DNA from: Flavobacteriia bacterium
Lineage (GTDB): Bacteria > Bacteroidota > Bacteroidia > Flavobacteriales > Weeksellaceae
Assembly: GCA_015999765.1 (NCBI GenBank)
Contig: JAECQR010000006.1
Location: 102,469-166,468, forward strand
Direction: 5' to 3'
DNA length: 64,000 nucleotides
Both the position numbers and the translations under genes were made by a program. The notes beneath the pieces are model-generated. The model did no database searches. It was not told the DNA's origin and saw nothing but the letters and a program-made list of their open reading frames with translations. Of the stretch, positions 30,568 to 38,086 are shown in pieces. Within the stretch, counting starts at the first letter, position 1. Each line of letters opens with the position of its first letter.

Positions 30568-30951
30568 ATGAAAAATATGGTCAAAATACTCGGGGTTTTT
30601 GGGGTTTTAATAGCAGCAGGATTCACTTCAACTATTAATGCACAGGACACCAACGTTATAAAAGAAGTAAAAATTAATTCAAACGACGGATTCGGTGAGT
30701 TAAGAAATCTGGTAATGCAGAATTTCGATTTTACCAATCCTGAGTTTACGGAAGGAAAAATCAACAGCACCGTTACTTTTGAAGTTGCTGAAAGCGGAAG
30801 AATTTCACACGTTTCGGTAGACGGCGACTGTAAATATGTTAGCAAAGAAATCGAAGACGTGATGACGAATCTTCTTTATAAATTCGACAACGCCTCAAAA
30901 ATGAACAGCGTTTATGTGCTGCCGGTTACTGTTTTTATTGCCTCCAGATAA
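30568..30951 (+). CDS. small secreted TonB C-terminal-like protein
   Basis: Signal peptide; INSTVTFEVAESGRISHVSVDGDCKYVSKEIEDVMTNL...VYVLPVTVFIASR resembles the TonB CTD fold. Confidence 0.6.
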   Translation: MKNMVKILGVFGVLIAAGFTSTINAQDTNVIKEVKINSNDGFGELRNLVMQNFDFTNPEFTEGKINSTVTFEVAESGRISHVSVDGDCKYVSKEIEDVMTNLLYKFDNASKMNSVYVLPVTVFIASR

Positions 30952-30982
30952 TAAGTTTTAAACATTTCATGTCATAATAAAA

Positions 30983-31006
30983 AATACCTGCAGATTTGCA
31001 GGTATT
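30983..31006. terminator. bidirectional terminator between convergent genes
   Basis: AATACCTGCA-GATT-TGCAGGTATT. Confidence 0.7.
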
Positions 31007-31008
31007 CT

Positions 31009-31296
31009 TTATTCTTCGTCTTCGTACTGTTCCAGATAATAGGTGAATGTAAAATCATCAAGTTCATCTTCCGCATCTTCCAGCGTTACGAGTAAATCTT
31101 CAAAAGTTTCGAGCTGGTCGACACTTAGATTTACAAATTCAATATGAAGCGGAAGTTCAACAAAACCCGTCAGCGAATCGAAAAGCGCATCTAAATTATC
31201 TCCGAAAAATTCCGGAAGCGTAAGTTTTTCCTTTAATTGGGTGTAAAAATCATCGTAATCGCCGATGTCTGTAAAATCGATATAAACTGTTTTCAT
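31009..31296 (-). CDS. barstar family ribonuclease inhibitor
   Basis: MKTVYIDFTDIGDYDDFYTQLKEKLTLPEFFGDNLDALFDSLTGF, acidic; immediately 3' of a barnase-like gene. Confidence 0.88.
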   Translation of the reverse strand: MKTVYIDFTDIGDYDDFYTQLKEKLTLPEFFGDNLDALFDSLTGFVELPLHIEFVNLSVDQLETFEDLLVTLEDAEDELDDFTFTYYLEQYEDEE

Positions 31297-31358
31297 AGTT
31301 GTTGGTTGTCTGTTGTTGGTTATTGGTTTATCCTAAACTTTTTCCTGGCTCTTTACCG

Positions 31359-31889
31359 CTACTGTTTTTCAAAACTTTTGTAATGATTTTTTGTCAGCCA
31401 TACATCGCCGTTTTTAGTAAAGACAATTCTGTCGGCATTTCTCCGTCCGCAGTTATAATTCACGTCGGCCTCGAAATACTGGTTTCCTGTGGGTAAAGTT
31501 TTTTCTCTGTTGCTGAATTTATCACCACCAATCGCACGCCCGGGCAATACGTCACATAAATTTCCTTCGGATGCAACCCAGCCTTTATTTCTGGCTTCGC
31601 CTTTTGTGAGATAATAATCCGGAAGTTTTTTGTTCGCTTTTACAAAATCAATAACTAAATTTTCTTCGGTAAGGTCATCAATATCTGCCGATTTAGGTGA
31701 AGAATTTCTTCCTTCTTTTTCATTAAAATCTACCCGGCTGTTGTTCTGTCGATTTTCAATAACATTTTCCTGATTTTCAGGCTGGGATTTTTTTTCGATC
31801 TTAAAGTTATCGAGGAGATACATCACCAAAAAAGCGCTGAGCATTCCGATAATAAAAAATAGAACAAGCTTAAGGTTATGTCGGTTCAT
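31359..31889 (-). CDS. membrane-anchored barnase-like ribonuclease
   Basis: LPDYYLTKGEARNKGWVASEGNLCDVLPGRAIGGDKFSNRE...YFEADVNYNCGRRNADRIVFTKNGDVWLTKNHYKSF; equivalents of barnase K27, E73, R87 and H102 conserved; N-terminal TM helix. Confidence 0.9.
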   Translation of the reverse strand: MNRHNLKLVLFFIIGMLSAFLVMYLLDNFKIEKKSQPENQENVIENRQNNSRVDFNEKEGRNSSPKSADIDDLTEENLVIDFVKANKKLPDYYLTKGEARNKGWVASEGNLCDVLPGRAIGGDKFSNREKTLPTGNQYFEADVNYNCGRRNADRIVFTKNGDVWLTKNHYKSFEKQ

Positions 31890-31927
31890 ATTATAATTTT
31901 AGATTAAGTCTCAACTTTCTTCTTTAA

Positions 31928-31976
31928 ACTTGAATCCTTTTACTTGATTCTTTTTAATTTTTACTTGAATCTTTTC
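31928..31976 (-). repeat. three imperfect ACTTGAATCTTTT repeats
   Basis: ACTTGAATCCTTTT, ACTTGATTCTTTTT, ACTTGAATCTTTT directly after the nadE stop. Confidence 0.65.
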
Positions 31977-32763
31977 ACCTCCATTCCTCAGGAATATCAC
32001 AAACCGGAATCGGCTGCATTTTGTGTTGCGCGGCTTTGTTCATTCGGGCAAAGATTTTATAAACTTCCAGGTCTCTTCCGCTGTAATCTGCTTCGGTTTT
32101 GGTTCCCCATTCTTTCTGAATTTTTTCCAGTTCCGGATAAGTTGCGCCAATCTGCTGCTCATCGGTTCTTTCCACATCCCAAAGTCCATCGGTTGGAATT
32201 GCGTTCTGAATTGATTCTACAAGATTCAGTGATTTCGCCAGTGCGTAAACCTCGGTTTTATAAAGATCGGCAATCGGCGAAACATCTACTCCACCGTCGC
32301 CATATTTGGTATAAAAACCAATGCCGAAATCCTCCACTTTATTCCCGGTTCCGCAAACCAAAAGTCCGTTCAGCTGCCCAAAATAATACAAAGTAAGCAT
32401 TCGCAAACGTGCTCTGGTATTGGCAAATGCCAGTTTTTCTTCCGGATATTTTTCATCATCTACATTAAAAGCCCTGTAAAGTTCTTCGAAAGCCGGTGTA
32501 AGGTTAAGTGAAACTGCTTCAATATTTGAAAATTTCGATTTCAAATCTTCAATATGTTCCCAGGCACGGTTTACCTGATCTTCTTTCTGGTGAATCGGCA
32601 TTTCGATTAAAAGCGTCTTCAGTCCGGTCATCGCGCACAGCGTGGAAACCACTGCAGAATCTACACCGCCGGAAACTCCGATTACATATCCTTTAACTTT
32701 AGCATATTCGGCATATTCTTTCAGCCAGGAAACGATTTTTTCTGTTATTTTTTCTGTTTGCAT
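31975..32763 (-). CDS. nadE: NAD(+) synthase (ammonia-dependent)
   Basis: VIGVSGGVDSAVVSTLCAMTGL P-loop; VCGTGNKVEDFGIGFYTKYGDGGVDVSPIADLYKTEVYALAK. Confidence 0.95.
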   Translation of the reverse strand: MQTEKITEKIVSWLKEYAEYAKVKGYVIGVSGGVDSAVVSTLCAMTGLKTLLIEMPIHQKEDQVNRAWEHIEDLKSKFSNIEAVSLNLTPAFEELYRAFNVDDEKYPEEKLAFANTRARLRMLTLYYFGQLNGLLVCGTGNKVEDFGIGFYTKYGDGGVDVSPIADLYKTEVYALAKSLNLVESIQNAIPTDGLWDVERTDEQQIGATYPELEKIQKEWGTKTEADYSGRDLEVYKIFARMNKAAQHKMQPIPVCDIPEEWR

Positions 32764-32849
32764 TGTTTGTCTGTTTTCAAGTAAGTGATGCGGATCGCAA
32801 AATCCTTAAATTTTGCTTATTTTTGCGTCTTAAATCTGATGTAAAAATA

Positions 32850-33830
32850 ATGAAGTTTTTTAGATATTTGCTTTTTTCAGCCGTTTTCGCTTTCGGTGCA
32901 GTTTCCTGCAAAAAAGAGACGAAAAACATTTGGAATGTCGAAATAAAAGAGTCTGCGAAAAACGTGGCAGTGACCGATATTTCAAAAGAATTTTATGACA
33001 CGAATGTACCTCTCGAAGAATTCAAACAGAAATATCCGTGGTTTCAGGGAAGTGTTCCTGATGAGGATTACAGCATCAGAAGAGCCGATACGGCTGAAGT
33101 GAAAATTTATAAAGAAGCCATTTCTAAAATTGATATTGCCAAACTCAACAAAGATTTAACAGGCCTTTTTTCGCACATTAAATACCATTTCCCTGAATTT
33201 ACAGAACCTCAGGTTTTTCTCTTTTCATCGGCACTGAGCGGAATTATGGAACCTGTTTTCTACAGAAACGATGTTAATATGCTTTTTATTGATGTTACCG
33301 GTTTTATGGGCGACAACAACCCGAATTACAAAGGTTTGGAACAATATTTTCAGCTCTCGATGAATCCCCAGAATATCGTTCCGAAAGTATCGCAGACCTT
33401 TGCCGAATACTTTGTACAGCCCAATCTTACTGATCAGAAATTTATTGACGAGCTTATTTATCAGGGGAAAATCATGACCCTACAGGATGCTTTTCTACCA
33501 GACTTTCCGGATTATCTGAAGATGCATTATTCCCAGAAACAGTACGAATGGGCGAAGGAAAACGAAGTGAACATCTGGAATTATTTCGTGGAAAGCAATC
33601 TTATTTTCAGCGACGACATCCGATTAAAAGAACGCTTTATCAATCCCGGCCCGTTTTCAAAATTCTATACGGAAATCGACAACGAATCCTCCCCAAGGGT
33701 TGGAGTTTTCACAGGCTGGCAAATCAGCAGGAAATTCTATCAGGAAAAACCTGAAACAAAACTCGCGGATTTCCTGAACATGAACGCTCAGGATATTTTT
33801 AACCAAAGCAATTATAAACCTAAATATTAA
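32850..33830 (+). CDS. gldB: gliding motility lipoprotein GldB
   Basis: Lipobox FGAVSCKKE; VFLFSSALSGIMEPVFYRNDVNMLFIDVTGFMGDNNPNYKGLEQYF; adjacent to gldC; start moved to 32850. Confidence 0.88.
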   Translation: MKFFRYLLFSAVFAFGAVSCKKETKNIWNVEIKESAKNVAVTDISKEFYDTNVPLEEFKQKYPWFQGSVPDEDYSIRRADTAEVKIYKEAISKIDIAKLNKDLTGLFSHIKYHFPEFTEPQVFLFSSALSGIMEPVFYRNDVNMLFIDVTGFMGDNNPNYKGLEQYFQLSMNPQNIVPKVSQTFAEYFVQPNLTDQKFIDELIYQGKIMTLQDAFLPDFPDYLKMHYSQKQYEWAKENEVNIWNYFVESNLIFSDDIRLKERFINPGPFSKFYTEIDNESSPRVGVFTGWQISRKFYQEKPETKLADFLNMNAQDIFNQSNYKPKY

Positions 33831-33873
33831 AAAGAGTTCCGGCCAATTTCGAAACTCCTAACTCCTATAAATA

Positions 33874-34200
33874 ATGAGAAAGACCCAAATTACCATAGAC
33901 ATCGAACTTGATGAAAACCACGTTCCGGAAACCATGACCTGGAACGCCGAGGATGGCGGAATAGAAGCCCAGGAAACCAAAGCGACCATGATTTCGGTTT
34001 GGGACGACAAAACGATGGAAGCTTTAAGAATCGATCTCTGGACCAAAGATATGCCGGTAGATCAGATGAAAATGTTTCTGCACCAGATTTTAGTATCTTT
34101 AGCAAACACTTATCAGCGCGCGACCGGCGAAGAAGATGTTGCCGCCTGGATGGAAGAAATGGCGGAACAGTTCGCTGCAAAATCTGCGATAAAAATGTAG
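33874..34200 (+). CDS. gldC: gliding motility protein GldC
   Basis: ITIDIELDENHVPETMTWNAEDGGIEAQETKATMISVWD; downstream of gldB. Confidence 0.9.
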   Translation: MRKTQITIDIELDENHVPETMTWNAEDGGIEAQETKATMISVWDDKTMEALRIDLWTKDMPVDQMKMFLHQILVSLANTYQRATGEEDVAAWMEEMAEQFAAKSAIKM

Positions 34201-34301
34201 AAACGCCCATAGCTCATGGCTTCTGGCTCATTGCAGCTATAAAAATTTAATCACATGCAAATTGGATAAGCGAAAAACCATTTGCAATAAGCAATACAAT
34301 T

Positions 34302-35441
34302 ATGAACTTCAATACAAAAGTAATCCACGGTGGGCAACACCACGAATCAGCGACAGGATCGGTAAATGTGCCTGTATTTTTAACCTCAACTTTTGCACAG
34401 AAATCGCCGGGAATCCATTCCGGTTACGAATATTCCCGTGCGGCAAATCCTACCAGACAGGCTTTGGAAGACAGTTTGGCAAGCATCGAAAACGGTGCGA
34501 GAGGTTTGGCTTTCGGTTCCGGTTTGGCTGCGATTGACTGTGTTTTGAAATTACTGAATCCGGGTGATGAAGTAATTGCGGTTGATGACCTTTACGGCGG
34601 GACTTACAGAATGTTCACCCGTTTGTTTGAAAAATATCAGTTGAAATTTACCTTCGTTAATTTTGATGATGTTTCTAAAATTTCAGATTTAATCACCGAT
34701 AAAACCAAACTCATCTGGCTTGAAACTCCGACAAATCCTTTAATGAAACTGGTCGACATCAAAGCGGTGACCAATCTGGTAAAAGGAAAAGACATTCTGG
34801 TTGCGGTAGACAATACTTTTGCGTCTCCTTATTTACAGCTTCCTTTGGATTTGGGCGCTGACATTGTAATGCATTCCGCTACAAAATATCTCGGCGGACA
34901 TTCAGATGTAATCGCAGGAGCTTTGGTAGCAAAAACTGCTGAACTTGGCGAAAAACTGCACTTTATTCAGTTTGCAAGTGGCGGAATTTTGGGTCCACAC
35001 GATTCTTATCTGGTTTTAAGAGGAATCAAAACTTTAGCTTTGAGAATGCAGAGACATTCAGATAACGGAATGGAAGTCGCAAAATATTTAGAAAGCCATC
35101 CTGCAGTAGATAAGGTAATTTATCCTGGTCTGGAATCTCACCCGCAGCACGATCTGGCGAAAAAACAGATGAAAGATTTCGGCGGAATGGTTTCCTTCAC
35201 CTTTAAATCAGGTAAAAAAGAAGACGCCATTAAGTTTTTGGAAAAAGTGAAAGTTTTCACTTTGGCTGAATCTTTAGGAGGTGTTGAATCTCTGGCAAAT
35301 CATCCGGCTTTGATGACGCATGCCTCTATTCCTGAAGACAAGCGCGCTGAACTTGGAATTACCGACGATCTGGTGAGATTAAGTGTTGGTATTGAAGATA
35401 AAGATGATCTGATTGCCGATCTGGAAAGAGCTTTTTCTTAG
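34302..35441 (+). CDS. cystathionine gamma-synthase / PLP-dependent trans-sulfuration enzyme
   Basis: SGYEYSRAANPTRQALEDSLA, ADIVMHSATKYLGGHSDVIAGALV PLP-Lys motif, SLGGVESLANHPALMTHASIP. Confidence 0.93.
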   Translation: MNFNTKVIHGGQHHESATGSVNVPVFLTSTFAQKSPGIHSGYEYSRAANPTRQALEDSLASIENGARGLAFGSGLAAIDCVLKLLNPGDEVIAVDDLYGGTYRMFTRLFEKYQLKFTFVNFDDVSKISDLITDKTKLIWLETPTNPLMKLVDIKAVTNLVKGKDILVAVDNTFASPYLQLPLDLGADIVMHSATKYLGGHSDVIAGALVAKTAELGEKLHFIQFASGGILGPHDSYLVLRGIKTLALRMQRHSDNGMEVAKYLESHPAVDKVIYPGLESHPQHDLAKKQMKDFGGMVSFTFKSGKKEDAIKFLEKVKVFTLAESLGGVESLANHPALMTHASIPEDKRAELGITDDLVRLSVGIEDKDDLIADLERAFS

Positions 35442-35456
35442 ATCCTCATTAATAAC

Positions 35457-35516
35457 TCTCGCAGATTTTGCAAATTACGCAGATAAAAATCAGCTCAATC
35501 CGCGAAATCTGCGAGA
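35457..35516. repeat. long inverted repeat (12-bp perfect arms)
   Basis: TCTCGCAGATTT (35457-35468) and AAATCTGCGAGA (35505-35516). Confidence 0.8.
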
Positions 35517-35536
35517 CCTTTTTAAAACATATCGAT

Positions 35537-36034
35537 ATGACTGATTTTCAAAAATACATCCAGCGTTATCTCGATTATATCCCGTCACAAAACTGGATTG
35601 AAGAGATGAGGATTTCCGGGACTCAAACCCTGGAAATTTACGACAGTTTAACTCCCGAACAGGCAGAATATGCTTACGCTGAAGGAAAATGGACTTTGAA
35701 AGAACTGCTGCAGCACCTTATCGATGCGGAACGGATTTTTGCTTACCGTGCATTAAGATTTGCCAGAAAAGACAAAACCGAACTTCCGGGTTGGGACGAA
35801 GAGCTTTACGCAAAACATTATCCCAAGGAAAGAAGTTTAAGCAGTCTTATGGATGAGTTTGAAAGCGTTAGAAAATCGTCTGTGATCTTTTTTGAGCATT
35901 TAAATTCGCAACAGTTGGCTGAATCCGGTGTCGCAAACGGAAATGAAATTTCCGTGGAAACCTTGGGAAAATTAGTGGTCGGTCATAATATTCATCATCT
36001 TAATATCATCCGCGAAAGATATTTAAAGTACTGA
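35537..36034 (+). CDS. DinB family protein
   Basis: EGKWTLKELLQHLIDAERIFAYRALRFARKDKTELPGWDEE...LVVGHNIHHLNIIRERYL; start moved to 35537. Confidence 0.9.
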   Translation: MTDFQKYIQRYLDYIPSQNWIEEMRISGTQTLEIYDSLTPEQAEYAYAEGKWTLKELLQHLIDAERIFAYRALRFARKDKTELPGWDEELYAKHYPKERSLSSLMDEFESVRKSSVIFFEHLNSQQLAESGVANGNEISVETLGKLVVGHNIHHLNIIRERYLKY

Positions 36035-36048
36035 AATTCAAATAGAAG

Positions 36049-36062
36049 CGGGTTAAAGCCCG
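36049..36062. repeat. REP-like palindrome
   Basis: CGGGTTAAAGCCCG, same core as the REPs around the RAYT gene. Confidence 0.7.
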
Positions 36063-36123
36063 TTTTCATTTTATGGTGACTAGTCACACGTACTCATAAT
36101 TTTTAAAAAACTTAAACCAGAAG

Positions 36124-36501
36124 ATGAACTGTCCCTGCTGCTCAGGAAAAACTTACGAAGACTGCTGCAAACCTTTTCACACAGGAGAAAAACACGCTCC
36201 GACTGCGGAAGCATTAATGCGGTCCCGGTTTTCAGCTTTTGCGATTCCGAACGGGGAATATTTAATGGAAACGACTTTCCCTCCGAAAAGAAAATTTCAC
36301 AATAAAAAAGACCTTCAGGAATGGGGAGAAATAAATGAGTGGACCCAACTTGAGATCATCAGAACACCCACTTCAGATCAGGTAGAATTTAAAGCTTATT
36401 ACACAGATGAAAACGGCAAAAAGCAGCTTCATCACGAACATTCGCTTTTTAAAAATGTGAACGGAAAATGGTATTACGTTTCCGGGAAGTTTTTAGACTA
36501 A
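36124..36501 (+). CDS. YchJ family protein with SEC-C motif
   Basis: MNCPCCSGKTYEDCCKPFH SEC-C; AEALMRSRFSAFAIPNGEYL. Confidence 0.9.
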   Translation: MNCPCCSGKTYEDCCKPFHTGEKHAPTAEALMRSRFSAFAIPNGEYLMETTFPPKRKFHNKKDLQEWGEINEWTQLEIIRTPTSDQVEFKAYYTDENGKKQLHHEHSLFKNVNGKWYYVSGKFLD

Positions 36502-36502
36502 A

Positions 36503-36751
36503 CTACTGATCCGGTTTCCCGTTTTTCTTTTTCTGCCTTAAAACATACAGATATAAGCTCTCAACCTTCGTTCTTGCCCAATCGGTTTTTCTTAAGAACT
36601 TCAAAGAAGAATTAATACTCGGATTATCGGTAAAACATTTAATGTTGATCTGCTTTCCCAAGTCTTCAAATCCGCCATAATACTCCACCAATTCCTCTAA
36701 AATTGCATCCAGGCGCTTTCCGTGCAGTGGATCTTTCTGTTTCTGTTCCAT
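36503..36751 (-). CDS. VF530 family DNA-binding protein (DUF2132)
   Basis: DPLHGKRLDAILEELVEYYGGFEDLGKQINIKCFTDNPSINSSLKFLRKTDWARTKVE. Confidence 0.85.
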   Translation of the reverse strand: MEQKQKDPLHGKRLDAILEELVEYYGGFEDLGKQINIKCFTDNPSINSSLKFLRKTDWARTKVESLYLYVLRQKKKNGKPDQ

Positions 36752-36877
36752 AATGACGTAAAATTACTCATTAGAATTTATTTATACGGAATACGGTGGA
36801 AATTCATTATATTTTGTCCTTACATTTGGAAAGTGGACGTTTAAATGACTCCATTTTATCACTAAATATTTCTGAAA

Positions 36878-38083
36878 ATGAAAATTCTGCATACCGCCGA
36901 CTGGCATTTGGGTAAACGCCTTGACCGATTTTCAAGACTTGAAGAACAGGTTTTGGTCATGGATGAAATCGTAGAAATCGCCAACGGACAGAATGTAGAC
37001 CTTGTTCTGATTGCCGGCGATTTATTTGATAATTTCAATCCAAGCGTCGAGGCGACGGAACTTTTCTACAAAACACTGAAACGTTTATCGCTGAACGGAA
37101 AACGCCCGGTTGTTGCAATTTCCGGAAATCATGACTCCCCAAATCTTATCGACGCTCCTGATCCTTTGGCTCGCGAATGCGGAATTATCCTCATCGGTCA
37201 TCCAAAAGCTGAAGTCAGTCCGTTTGAAGTGGAAGGTTTTAAAATTAAACAGTCCGCTCCTGGCTTCATTGAAATTCAGCTAAAAAATCAGGATTTTCCC
37301 GTGAGAATTCTTCACACCCCTTATGCGAACGAAATCCGTCTGAAAGAATATTTCGGCGAAAATAAAGAAGAGGAACTCAGCAATGTTTTAGCTGAAAACT
37401 GGAAAACTTTGGCTGAAGAATTCTGTGATCAAAAGGGAGTAAATCTTATGATGGCTCACCTTTACATGAACAAAAAGGGCGCTCCACTTCTGGACGAACC
37501 TGAAGGCGAAAAACCAATCAAAATCGGTAATGCAGATCTTATTTTTTCAGATATCATTCCGCCGCAGATCCAGTACATGGCTTTGGGACATCTGCACGGC
37601 TTCCGAAATATCGGAACGGCTGAAAAACCCGTTGTGTACTCTTCTTCCCCACTTTGCTACAGTTTCAGTGAGGCCGGACAGACCAAATATATTTCTGTCA
37701 TTGAAGCCCAGCCGAATCAAAATGTTTCGTTTGAAAAAATACCTTTGCAACACGGAAAAAGGCTCGCCAGAAAAACATTTAACAATGTTGAAACTGCAGT
37801 AGAATGGCTTACTGAAAATCAGAATTCTTTCGTGGAACTGACATTAGAAAGCAAAACATTTCTCACTGCCGAAGAAAGAAAACGTATTCATCAGTCCCAT
37901 CACGGAATTGTTCACTTAATTCCAAAAGTCAGAAATCAGGAATTTAATGAAAACGAATTGCGCACCGTCAATCTCAATCAGGATATTCAGTCGCTTTTCA
38001 AAGATTACTTTAAATCCAAAAACAACGGCCAGCAAGCCAATGAAGACCTCATCAATCTGTTCAACGAAATTAAAAATCTGTAA
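36878..38083 (+). CDS. sbcD: exonuclease SbcCD subunit D
   Basis: MKILHTADWHLGKRL, IAGDLFDN, ISGNHDSP phosphoesterase motifs. Confidence 0.95.
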   Translation: MKILHTADWHLGKRLDRFSRLEEQVLVMDEIVEIANGQNVDLVLIAGDLFDNFNPSVEATELFYKTLKRLSLNGKRPVVAISGNHDSPNLIDAPDPLARECGIILIGHPKAEVSPFEVEGFKIKQSAPGFIEIQLKNQDFPVRILHTPYANEIRLKEYFGENKEEELSNVLAENWKTLAEEFCDQKGVNLMMAHLYMNKKGAPLLDEPEGEKPIKIGNADLIFSDIIPPQIQYMALGHLHGFRNIGTAEKPVVYSSSPLCYSFSEAGQTKYISVIEAQPNQNVSFEKIPLQHGKRLARKTFNNVETAVEWLTENQNSFVELTLESKTFLTAEERKRIHQSHHGIVHLIPKVRNQEFNENELRTVNLNQDIQSLFKDYFKSKNNGQQANEDLINLFNEIKNL

Positions 38084-38086
38084 TTC

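Noticed and set aside
31297-31335. GTTGTTGGTT-type short repeats upstream of the barstar gene
   Set aside because: Low-complexity, short and irregular; not enough to call a functional element.
34201-34301. Possible riboswitch (SAM or other) upstream of the cystathionine gamma-synthase gene
   Set aside because: Only about 100 nt, no SAM-I core (CTTATCAAGAGAGGTGGAGG-like) and no terminator/antiterminator seen.
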